A stretch of DNA of 64,000 nucleotides, from assembly GCF_018362975.1 (NCBI RefSeq), contig NZ_CP074371.1, forward strand, positions 7,192,001-7,256,000. The letters are read 5' to 3'. Position numbers and translations under genes: made by a program. Under the pieces are notes generated by a model. The model saw nothing but the letters and a program-made list of their open reading frames with translations. It ran no database searches and was not told the DNA's origin. Positions 1 to 7,687 of this stretch are shown in pieces. The first letter of the stretch is position 1. Each line of letters starts with the position of its first letter. The DNA comes from Nocardia tengchongensis. Lineage in GTDB: Bacteria; Actinomycetota; Actinomycetes; Mycobacteriales; Mycobacteriaceae.

Positions 1-111
1 ATCACGGACCCCGACACGAGCGTCTGCAAGGAAGGCAACCTCGACGCAGTCCGCCTTGTCCCCGCTATAGCTGCTCTTGAACCAGTCCGCCGCGGATAGG
101 TCGTCAGTCAC
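1..111 (-). CDS. DUF397 domain protein, C-terminus beyond window
   Basis: A GTG-started frame reads VTDDLSAADWFKSSYSG and continues through an ADCVEVAF segment to the window edge. The W-F/K-S-S-Y-S...CVEVA pattern is typical of DUF397, a small family of about 60-80 residues related to BldB and common in morphologically complex actinobacteria. It overlaps the end of the upstream XRE/DUF5753 regulator by 8 bp, the usual arrangement for such pairs. A complete paralogous pair lies at 35.9-37.0 kb. No molecular function is proven for the family. Only 37 codons are visible. Confidence 0.8.
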   Translation of the reverse strand, partial: MTDDLSAADWFKSSYSGDKADCVEVAFLADARVGVRD

Positions 112-988
112 GCTGAAACTCCTTAGCTACCTGCCGCAGCAGGCCCCGACTGACCGTCTCGTCCAACGCCGCCCGCTGGAGGCTGTCGAGAACCCGATAG
201 TACCGCCGCACGTCCCCGTCCTTCTCGAGGTACATGCACCCGATGAAGTTCTCCAGATAAACCACCGGCGGCCACACGCGCTCGCCGCGGAAGTCTTCGT
301 CGAACTCCAGAATCGCGAACTGCCCCACAGGATCTCCAAGCGGCGCGCCCGCGTCGAAAGGAAGCACGCGGACAGAAATGTTGGGCGCCTTCCCAACCTC
401 CGCGAGCCGCCGCAACTGAGCCGCCATCACCGCTTCCCCACCGACCTTGCACCGCAACGCTGCCTCGTGAAGCACAACATCGAGCACAAGCGGCTGGTAC
501 TTCCGAAACACCTTGGCCTGCCGCCTCATCCGCAAGTCGACCCGCCTCTGATGGTCCGAAGGCGACTCCTCAGGTTTGACGGCATGAATGAGGGCGCGGG
601 CGTAATCGGAAGTCTGCAACAGCCCCGGCACCAGTGCCGGCTGATACGTAGTCAGCCTTCGTGCCGCGGTCTCGAGTCCCACATACACGTCGAAGTTCGC
701 CGGTATCACGCTGTCGTACTCGTGCCACCAACTCTTCTCACCCGCTTGTTGCAACAACCCAACCATGGCATCGGCCGCGTCGCCCTGCATCTCCAGAACC
801 TCGCAAATCGCCTGCAGGTCCCGAACTTTCAGCCGTGTAGGTATCCCACTTTCCAACCGCTGCAACACCGACGTACTCACGTCCGCAGCCTTCGCCACCC
901 GGTCCTGCGACATCCCCAACGCGCTCCGGGCCTCCCGCAGATACCGCCCAAGCTGCCTCCTGGGGAGAGTCGAGCCAGTCTCCGACAT
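104..988 (-). CDS. XRE-family regulator with DUF5753 (Scr1/WhiJ-like)
   Basis: A 294-residue protein. It has an N-terminal Cro/C1-type helix-turn-helix (residues about 14-70, with RRQLGRYLREAR, MSQDRVAKAAD and VLQRLESG) and a long C-terminal DUF5753 domain (GLLQTSDYARALI, then PVGQFAILEF, ending with YLENF and the DGDVRRYYRVLDSL segment). These regulators are usually encoded directly before a small DUF397 gene, as here, and resemble the WhiJ-type clusters of streptomycetes. The role is inferred: DNA-binding regulator, perhaps working with the DUF397 protein in an antitoxin-like pair. The small gene at 1158 is divergent, so the space between them probably holds both promoters. A close paralog sits at 36120-37001. 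Confidence 0.9.
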   Translation of the reverse strand: MSETGSTLPRRQLGRYLREARSALGMSQDRVAKAADVSTSVLQRLESGIPTRLKVRDLQAICEVLEMQGDAADAMVGLLQQAGEKSWWHEYDSVIPANFDVYVGLETAARRLTTYQPALVPGLLQTSDYARALIHAVKPEESPSDHQRRVDLRMRRQAKVFRKYQPLVLDVVLHEAALRCKVGGEAVMAAQLRRLAEVGKAPNISVRVLPFDAGAPLGDPVGQFAILEFDEDFRGERVWPPVVYLENFIGCMYLEKDGDVRRYYRVLDSLQRAALDETVSRGLLRQVAKEFQRD

Positions 989-1157
989 GACTTCCCCTCA
1001 TCGGCGAGCACCCGAACTGGGTGAAAGGAACCCCCAAACCGACCGCAGTCCAGGGCGTTCGATCGCACCCAACTGACTTACCCAGAACAGGGTAACCACT
1101 TCACCTAGCGACTGATGCACTTTCAACATAACCATTACCGCCCCAAGGGAGGCCACC

Positions 1158-1439
1158 ATGTTCGACCAACTGACCATCGGCGCCTGGGTGATCACCACCG
1201 CCGACTGCCCAGTCCGCTTCGTCCCTAATCCCCAAGAGCACCAAGTCACCCTCATCCTCGGAGACACCCACCGAGAGTTCGAAATCTGCCTCGACGCCAA
1301 AACCCTCGCGATGATCCTCCATCTCGGCGGTAAGGCTTTGACCGCAGCGTCGGACACCGGGGTTGTGGCACCTAGCCCAAACCACGACACAAAGGTCCCG
1401 TCATCCGCGACCCTCGATGACCCCACCGTGGCTCTCTGA
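1158..1439 (+). CDS. Small hypothetical protein divergent from XRE regulator
   Basis: A 93-residue protein that I do not recognise as a named family. The ATG is preceded by a strong ribosome binding site (AGGGAGG, 5 nt upstream), which supports it as real. The first 60 residues look like a compact alternating fold (TIGAWVITTADCPVRFV, then HQVTLILGD and REFEICLDAKTLAMILHLG). The last 30 are polar and probably disordered. No signal peptide or membrane segment is seen. The divergent position next to the XRE/DUF397 pair suggests it is a target or partner of that regulator, but this is only context. Confidence 0.6.
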   Translation: MFDQLTIGAWVITTADCPVRFVPNPQEHQVTLILGDTHREFEICLDAKTLAMILHLGGKALTAASDTGVVAPSPNHDTKVPSSATLDDPTVAL

Positions 1440-1470
1440 CAAGTCGAGAGAACCCGGTAGGCCAACTGAT

Positions 1471-2661
1471 CTATCCCGTAGCAATAGGAAACAAACTGTC
1501 GAGCCAGGCCTTAACGGATCCGACATCGCTCAGACCCTGTCGACGCAATGCTTCTACGACATCCCGGCCACAGACCAAGGCAACTCGACGGTTTTCCGAT
1601 CGCAGCTCGCGGTAGACCTTGGCCGAGAATACAGATAGTGTGATAAACGCTCCGAACTCCCTGTACCTAACGCTTGAAATGAATTGACCAATATCATTGA
1701 TCGGTTTGTCGCCAAAACCTATTTCAGCACCAAGAGCGAACCACACCGACATCTTGTCTGCCGGCGGGCCGATTAGATATTCTCCGCCGAAACGTTGGCG
1801 ATAGCCCTCGTCTCGAATAGATTCTCCAACCCCCGTGCCAGGAGCCAAAAATCGCCAAATATTGAGCGCAAACTCTCTAAAGTCCGACCCAGCCGCAAAA
1901 TGATTCCTCAGAGCTTTTAGGATTTCCATCCCTACAGCGTCTTGCGGTAATTGACTAGCGATCGGCCTGACCTCGTCCGTCGACGGCGCAACTAGAGTAC
2001 GGTAGTTGCGGGTCTCAACCCATTCCCTCCAGGCATCGGGGCATCCCTCGCCGAGAGGCGATAATCCGTCCAACAGGGTACGGATCCACGTATGCGAGAT
2101 CAGCGTTGCATCCAATATCGTGAACCGAGCCCGATAGTTTTGGAAGCGCAGACCATCCTTACTCCACCAGAGCTCCTTCAATTCCTCGGCCTGCGTCAAC
2201 GCCTCAGCTCCAGGAGCAGCCAACCCTCGAAACCGAACCAGTGACCCCTTCTTACTAACGCGCTCGAAGTAGAAGAATGGTGAAACTGTTTCCCGATCTT
2301 GATTTGACCCTCGACTGGCCGAGAAGGCATTGCGTAGTGCCAGATTGCCTTGCAAGTGCGTGTTAAGAAGTTCCCGACCTGAATGCTTATTGTCGCCGTA
2401 ATACTCGAGAATGCCCGTCTCCGGATCCAAGTTGTCACGCCAGTCGGGATCCTCCCCGGTTGAATAGAGGACAACCAAACGGACCTGATTTTTGACCGCT
2501 GAGCCACGAAATCGGATTCCACCCTGAACTCCAACCTTGAAAATCTGCTTCAAAGGGTCGACACTCCGGCCGTTGAGCGTCTTTCCGGCGTAGATCCGAT
2601 CGAGAAATAGATCCGAGGCTTCCAGATCATCAAACCCGACTACACGTTCACCATTCAACAT
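1471..2661 (-). CDS. AspBHI-N-like DNA-recognition domain fused to degenerate Mrr-like nuclease domain
   Basis: A 396-residue protein. Residues about 15-190 resemble the N-terminal domain of the AspBHI/MspJI type of modification-dependent restriction enzymes (LVVLYSTGEDPDWRDNLD, YYGDNKHSGRELLNT, GNLALRNAF). In AspBHI this half is an SRA-like reader of modified cytosine. Residues about 243-396 resemble the Mrr/AspBHI catalytic half, but key residues are altered: the expected FALEAK reads FALGAE at 308-313, and the preceding GGRDA-type motif is not kept (RDEGYRQ). It is therefore unlikely to cut DNA by the PD-(D/E)XK mechanism. The same C-terminal domain ends the caspase encoded 33 bp upstream. 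It is the last gene of the EACC1-caspase operon, with visibly lower GC than its neighbours. A role as sensor or adaptor is inference. Confidence 0.75.
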   Translation of the reverse strand: MLNGERVVGFDDLEASDLFLDRIYAGKTLNGRSVDPLKQIFKVGVQGGIRFRGSAVKNQVRLVVLYSTGEDPDWRDNLDPETGILEYYGDNKHSGRELLNTHLQGNLALRNAFSASRGSNQDRETVSPFFYFERVSKKGSLVRFRGLAAPGAEALTQAEELKELWWSKDGLRFQNYRARFTILDATLISHTWIRTLLDGLSPLGEGCPDAWREWVETRNYRTLVAPSTDEVRPIASQLPQDAVGMEILKALRNHFAAGSDFREFALNIWRFLAPGTGVGESIRDEGYRQRFGGEYLIGPPADKMSVWFALGAEIGFGDKPINDIGQFISSVRYREFGAFITLSVFSAKVYRELRSENRRVALVCGRDVVEALRRQGLSDVGSVKAWLDSLFPIATG

Positions 2662-2694
2662 AATCTCACCCTATAGTCATATCCGAGTTTGTCA

Positions 2695-3954
2695 TCACCG
2701 GCCGAGGGAGAGCTTTCCATTCAACCATTCCTCAACGCCGACTGCATCGTCATATCCATAGGACGTCAAGATGTCGACGATGTCCTTACCGCACACAACA
2801 ACTACCGGCTCTCGACTGACACGAATACGTTCGTACACCTCGGGGTCAACATAGGAGAGCGTAAGCATCACTCCGAATTGTCCAGCGCTCTCCATTCGAT
2901 AGATCAGGCGGTCCATCTCGCGGTAGTCGACTCCACTCGCAATCGGACGACAATGCGCATCAAGCACAAAGTCGATTCTGACCCGATCGCCAATCGGCCC
3001 CAGAAGGTAGTTTCCCGATATAGACACAGAGGCATCACCCCATGCTCGAAATAGGGCACACTCACCCGTCGACGGTGCAATCAACTTCCATAGAGCTATG
3101 GCAAATGCAGAAAATTCTACACCCCGTCCCTCCACACGGCTTCTGATTGCATGGAGCATCTCCAACTCGATCGGATCATCCGGTACCTGTTGAGCAACCG
3201 ACCGAGCGTGTGCGTGCGACGAGAACGCCATGTTTCGAGTAAATTCGAAGCTTTCGACAGTGTCAGTGCCGCGTTGATTAGGTTTCGGCAAGGCTTCTGC
3301 ACTGAGACGCTGTATCAGACTTCCATAAATTGTCGATAGATCCAGAAATTCTCCACCTTCCGGCACTCCTTCCCTAATGATATCGACAAGCGCCTTGGTG
3401 AACGAGGTCTGCGTCTCCGCTAGCTGCGGGCTCGGGACGTGTGCTGCGTAGTCAGCCGCCGTTAGCGTATAGGCACCCTTGATTACCGTGGTATTCGCAA
3501 TCTGCGATTCAGCCCCACTCAAAGCTTCGATTGCCTTGCCTGAATTGCAGCAGTCTAAGATTACAATCTTGGCGCCAGCTTTACTCTTACTGAGAATTAG
3601 TCTTATATTATCGTAATCGAGGCCAGTAATCTCTACATGATCAATTTCCGTATCGCCAACGACGAGACATAGCTCATTGGATTCATTAAGCTCACCGTGT
3701 CCGACAAAATACACCAGCAGAGTACCCGTGGCAGCCAACGCTGCCTCTTGCAGCGGTCGGCCGATGTCAATCGGCTTCCTCGGGTTCTCGACAACGGTGA
3801 CACTTTCTTCGGGCCAACCACACAGGTTCGGATCCGTTAGTATGCCTTTGAAAGCTCGAACACTGTTCAGCGCAGCCGGAACATCATGAAAGGCTTCATC
3901 GTCGTACTTGGCGACACCGATAAGGACGGCCCGCCAGCCTGACCGATCACTCAT
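2695..3954 (-). CDS. Caspase-like protease (EACC1-associated type) with C-terminal Mrr-like domain
   Basis: A 419-residue protein. Residues 1 to about 230 form a C14 caspase/metacaspase-like domain. It starts RAVLIGVAKYDD, with the catalytic His in YFVGHGE (H86) and Cys in VILDCCNSG (C136), so the dyad is intact. Residues about 262-419 are homologous to the C-terminal domain of the next protein: FAIALWKLIAPSTG, GNYLLGP, FVLDAHC, QFGVMLTLSYVD and VVVVCGKDIVD. This is an Mrr/AspBHI nuclease-like region in which EAK has become DAH (332-334). The start codon overlaps the EACC1 stop (ATGA), indicating coupled translation. In EACC1-associated systems the caspase is a predicted effector triggered through effector-associated domains. 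Its substrate is unknown. No signal peptide, so cytoplasmic. Confidence 0.85.
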   Translation of the reverse strand: MSDRSGWRAVLIGVAKYDDEAFHDVPAALNSVRAFKGILTDPNLCGWPEESVTVVENPRKPIDIGRPLQEAALAATGTLLVYFVGHGELNESNELCLVVGDTEIDHVEITGLDYDNIRLILSKSKAGAKIVILDCCNSGKAIEALSGAESQIANTTVIKGAYTLTAADYAAHVPSPQLAETQTSFTKALVDIIREGVPEGGEFLDLSTIYGSLIQRLSAEALPKPNQRGTDTVESFEFTRNMAFSSHAHARSVAQQVPDDPIELEMLHAIRSRVEGRGVEFSAFAIALWKLIAPSTGECALFRAWGDASVSISGNYLLGPIGDRVRIDFVLDAHCRPIASGVDYREMDRLIYRMESAGQFGVMLTLSYVDPEVYERIRVSREPVVVVCGKDIVDILTSYGYDDAVGVEEWLNGKLSLGR

Positions 3955-4295
3955 TCCAATGACCCGGCGTCGGCAAGCACCTTGAGCAACTCGGGCAGCT
4001 CCTTCGCGCTGCTTGCATTAAGTTCGACGCTGTTTGCGCCGCGCGTGATCCGAATGGTCGTCGTGGGCCGATTCCGGAACCAAACTTCCAAGCTGTGAGC
4101 GAGAACCGCAAACGTTCCACCCGATCCAACAGCAACCGAAAGGACATCCCAGGCTCCGCCCAGTTCCTGCTCGGAAGGAGCCTTTCGGCCGAGCGTCAAC
4201 GCCCCCGCCAGATCCCGCTCCCGTCGTAGCCACTGGTTAAGCGATGCCAGATCCTCGACCGGCTGCCCCGACACGACAGTGATGTTGAGTTCCAT
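3951..4295 (-). CDS. EACC1 (effector-associated constant component 1)
   Basis: A 114-residue protein matching the EACC1 family pattern: a short beta start (MELNITVVSG), then DLASLNQWLRRERDL, a central ELGGAWDVLSVAVGSGG helix with FAVLAHSLEVWFRNR, and a final strand pair (TTIRITRGANSVELNA). EACC1 proteins are the small constant members of predicted NTPase/caspase conflict systems in actinobacteria and cyanobacteria. They are normally encoded next to a caspase or protease effector, and here the ATGA overlap with the caspase shows exactly that. The ribosome binding site GGGGAAGG lies 5 nt before the ATG. This is the first gene of the three-gene operon. Function within such systems is not established. 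Confidence 0.85.
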   Translation of the reverse strand: MELNITVVSGQPVEDLASLNQWLRRERDLAGALTLGRKAPSEQELGGAWDVLSVAVGSGGTFAVLAHSLEVWFRNRPTTTIRITRGANSVELNASSAKELPELLKVLADAGSLE

Positions 4296-4726
4296 TTTGC
4301 CTTCCCCGCTGCGTGGATCCCCGGTGCCGAGCAGTTCCGCTATGCCGCGGTTCTGGGATCTCCGCTAGTTGTAATACGCATCTGCCCTCCACCACATCGA
4401 TGTCTATCACGATCGACTCGGTTCGCGGTGGAGGCACGGACATTGATCTGTGGTCGGCTATGAGGCTCTACTGACCGCAACTGTCTTGAACGCCAACGAA
4501 TCCCAGCCGACAGCGCGGATCCTGCGTGTCGGTGCCGCCACCACCCGTCACGCACCTCTGCCATGATCAGCCGCCATGCCTGGGCCCATGCACAAGCCGT
4601 TGGGACGAGGGCTCGTCAAGCTGGAGGCCCGTCGTTCGGCGAACAAGGGTACTGCCGCCGAGTAGATCGCGGCAACGAGTGCAGTAGAGCTCTGTGCGCG
4701 GAAGAATCCGATACTGTCGGCAACGA
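4296..4726. other. Gap between Z1 gene and EACC1 operon, no gene recognised
   Basis: About 430 bp with several overlapping short reading frames on both strands, none with a convincing start signal or recognisable family. In other GHKL-Z1 operons the next gene is usually a PD-(D/E)XK (DUF4420) protein; I looked for a remnant of it here and saw none. The segment next to 4295 must hold the leader of the EACC1-caspase operon, unless that operon is transcribed through from the Z1 gene. Confidence 0.5.
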
Positions 4727-7687
4727 TCAGTCCGTGTCCTGAGGAATGTCGACGATGACCGCGTCCGAAGAATCCACTGTCCTGAATCGCACAACTCGAT
4801 CGTCGGCCCCACGTGCGGAGGCAGGCGCAACGAAGCCGAAGCCAATCACAAGTTTGCCTGCATCGACATGACCATCCGGGCTGACATCTGAGCTGAACCG
4901 CGGCTCGACGACCGGGTAGAGCATGATGGTTCCGCGGCGGGGGGCGACGAGTGACTCGGTATTGGGGTCTCCCGAATCTGGTAGTCCCCCAGCGATCCGC
5001 ATGGCAATGCTGCGGTGTCGACTGGTACTGATAGCACCGAAGAGAGGGTCGCGACGGCGGACGCGTTCCCAACGGGTGAACCGGCGGCCAGTGGTGCCCA
5101 ATACGACGTCTTTTGTTGCGCCTCGCATTGTTTGGGGAGCCAGAAGCATCCACTCGTCGACGGCGTGGGCGCGGGTGATCTCTGCCAGGTACTCGATGTG
5201 GGGGTCGAAATGGTGGGGAGTGAGCCAGCGCATGGCTCGAACTATCTCGAGGAAGTCGGCGGGCGCTAAGCTGCCCACCAGTGCGGCCACTCGGTGGACG
5301 GCGGCCTTTTCGGGGATGTGGTACGCGTAATCGGTTGTGTCAGTGGATAGTCGGTCGAAGATCGGCGACCACAGCTCGGTATTGTGACGCAGATCCGCGG
5401 GCCGGCTGGGATAGCCGAACGGCTCACGCCACAGGCCGGGAGAGCGGATCTCGACCAGTCGGGCGTTGTACATCTTGTTGGCACTGGTGGGCTTGAGCAG
5501 CGGTAGATGTTGGGAGACCAGCGGCGGGATCTGAGCAGGCGTGACCTGCGGGACTCCGTCGACCATGACGGCATACTGCTCCAGCTCACGACGGAACGAT
5601 TCCTCGTCCATACAGACCGCCTCGAACGCCTTGTACAGGTCTATGTCCTGTTTCCCATGCTCCTCTTCACGGCCGATGTACAGCCGAACCAGATCTCGGT
5701 AACCCTCGCGGAACCCGAACCACCGTCCCATCTGCATCAATGCCGAGGCGTTGGTGGAGCGGCGGCGGAAGTAGGAGACGGTCAGCCCCTCGACGGTGAA
5801 ACCGCGGGAGAGCTTCTGGCCGCCGATGAGGATCTTCCAGATAGGGCGGCGGTCGAAATCGGCTTCGCCGGTTTCTATGTCCTTATCACCGTTGACCACG
5901 ATGATGGGCTTCTGGTCGACGCTGATGTTCATGACCGCGGGGCCGACGTAGGGCATCAGGTCGTCGTAGTCGGCGGGGATTGCGTATCCGGCGGAGCGGA
6001 CGGCAGAGACCGGTGAGATATCGGTGTCGAACAGAGCCCGAAGGCGCGCGTGGCCCTTGGAGCTGGAATAGCCTGCCTGCCACCACAACTTGGTGACTCG
6101 GCTCAGGAGCTCGCGGTGCGACTCGACCCAGTTGGATTCATGGATGAGCATGGTGTGATGGCGGAAATGGTCTTCGGCCAGACCATCTCGGTCCTGCCGG
6201 AACAGCTTCATCGCCGCGGTGAGGACGTACATGTCGATGGCACGTTCGAGCGGTTCGGTGTCGTCCTCGTCGGAGACCACGACGTCGCGAACGTGAGCCA
6301 GTTCGTTGGAGTTCGCGAAGGTACGCTGATCGTCCGAGTCGTCGGAATCGAAATCGTGGAAGTCACTGGCGCCCATGTACCCCTCGGGGCGCGGCAAAGA
6401 GATGATGAAGTCCTTGGGGAAGATGTCGACGGTATCGCTCGGGTCGATGAAGACGTTGGCGTACGGCGTCGCGGTGTAGCCGACGTATTGCGCGCGCGGG
6501 AGCAGTGTCAGAAGCTCGGAAATCTTCTGATTGATCGCCGTGCGATCCGCGTCGGGCTTGGGGCGCGAGGTGTTGACAGATGCTTCATCGGATTCGTCAT
6601 CGATGATCAGCACGGGGATCTCGGACAACGGCGTACGGATCTTCTTGAGATCCCTGACCAGCTTGCCGAGCACCGACTTGTTCTTCTTCACCACCATCAA
6701 CCGCGCTGCGGAGCGATGAAGGTTGCGGGCGTCGTAGAGCTGCACCGCAGGTTCTTGCTTCTCGAATTCCAGAGCGGTTATGCCTTGCAACAATGCCTTG
6801 TAGTCATCATGACGAGTCGTCAGCCGCACGATGTCGAAGCCGCTCAGAGCCGAAGGGCGGTCACCGAATTCGATGAACTTGCGCTGCAACCACTCCGGAT
6901 CGTCGTAGTAGTCGGAGTCGTACTCGCTACCTCCGCCCATGATGTTCTCGCGCCCGACCAGTTCCTTGTCGAGGCGACGTTGAGTCTGGTCGCGCAGCAG
7001 GTTCAGCGTCCCGCCGAGAACGATGATCAGGCGGTATCCGGCGTCCATGGCTTTGGCAATGACGCCGGTGAAGTTCGCCGTCTTGCCGGACTGGACATAG
7101 CCGACGACCAGCCCCTTCGACTGGTAGGCATCCGGCCGGGTGGGATCGGCAAGGCGCTCGATCACACTCTCCGCTGCTATGTCGACACCGGCAACCGCCT
7201 CCTGGGACCAGCCCTTCTCCTCCAGCAGCGCGGCGTACCGCGGCCAGTACCATTCTCTGCCGTGCTTGGATTCGACTGTGCGCCACGGTTTGAAGTCTTT
7301 GCTGATCACCACCGGCGACGCAGCAAGCGGTACGGGACAGATGGTGTCGAGTAGCTTCGTCGTATCTTCGCTGACGGCCAGCTCCAGGTAGATGTCCGCT
7401 CGACGTTGTTCAGTTCGCGGTGAGGCACCGGACCACGTCGGATTCTCGACGAAATCCCACTTCACCAACTGCTTGCGCCACATCTCGACGAGTTGGTCGC
7501 CCGCCTCCGCGGCTCGGAGGGCTTGCTGAAAATCCTCCTCGCTGGCGTAAAGCACAGTCTCGGCTAGATCTTCAGCCTGGTACTCCATGGCCCGCACCAA
7601 ACGCTTCGGCTTGCTGCCTGAAAGATCAGCCAACACCGCGTGATGCAGAGCGATTCGTGGTGTGGCGTCAGGTGTGTGCACGCTCAT
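4727..7687 (-). CDS. Z1-domain NTPase/helicase-like protein
   Basis: A 986-residue protein. It has a superfamily II-type NTPase core with Walker A GYVQSGKT (residues 196-203), an acidic Walker B-like VLIIDDESDEAS, and SxTxTPYANVF-like motif III residues (GYTATPYANVF). A Z1 domain follows, with the hallmark GGQKLSRGFTVEGL, YFRRRSTNASALMQMGRW and FGFREGY. Z1 proteins are encoded with GHKL (MORC/MutL-like) ATPases in predicted restriction-like systems, and this gene's start overlaps the stop of such an ATPase gene (ATGA). The usual additional members (DUF4420 nuclease, AIPR protein, cytosine methylase, Vsr) are not seen. Predicted cytoplasmic, acting on DNA; activity is inferred from family. Confidence 0.9.
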   Translation of the reverse strand: MSVHTPDATPRIALHHAVLADLSGSKPKRLVRAMEYQAEDLAETVLYASEEDFQQALRAAEAGDQLVEMWRKQLVKWDFVENPTWSGASPRTEQRRADIYLELAVSEDTTKLLDTICPVPLAASPVVISKDFKPWRTVESKHGREWYWPRYAALLEEKGWSQEAVAGVDIAAESVIERLADPTRPDAYQSKGLVVGYVQSGKTANFTGVIAKAMDAGYRLIIVLGGTLNLLRDQTQRRLDKELVGRENIMGGGSEYDSDYYDDPEWLQRKFIEFGDRPSALSGFDIVRLTTRHDDYKALLQGITALEFEKQEPAVQLYDARNLHRSAARLMVVKKNKSVLGKLVRDLKKIRTPLSEIPVLIIDDESDEASVNTSRPKPDADRTAINQKISELLTLLPRAQYVGYTATPYANVFIDPSDTVDIFPKDFIISLPRPEGYMGASDFHDFDSDDSDDQRTFANSNELAHVRDVVVSDEDDTEPLERAIDMYVLTAAMKLFRQDRDGLAEDHFRHHTMLIHESNWVESHRELLSRVTKLWWQAGYSSSKGHARLRALFDTDISPVSAVRSAGYAIPADYDDLMPYVGPAVMNISVDQKPIIVVNGDKDIETGEADFDRRPIWKILIGGQKLSRGFTVEGLTVSYFRRRSTNASALMQMGRWFGFREGYRDLVRLYIGREEEHGKQDIDLYKAFEAVCMDEESFRRELEQYAVMVDGVPQVTPAQIPPLVSQHLPLLKPTSANKMYNARLVEIRSPGLWREPFGYPSRPADLRHNTELWSPIFDRLSTDTTDYAYHIPEKAAVHRVAALVGSLAPADFLEIVRAMRWLTPHHFDPHIEYLAEITRAHAVDEWMLLAPQTMRGATKDVVLGTTGRRFTRWERVRRRDPLFGAISTSRHRSIAMRIAGGLPDSGDPNTESLVAPRRGTIMLYPVVEPRFSSDVSPDGHVDAGKLVIGFGFVAPASARGADDRVVRFRTVDSSDAVIVDIPQDTD

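Noticed and set aside
4237..4443. 68-codon frame upstream of and overlapping EACC1
   Set aside because: Its first part looks moderately protein-like (ESIVIDIDVVEG), but it has no clear ribosome binding site, overlaps EACC1 in another frame and matches no family.
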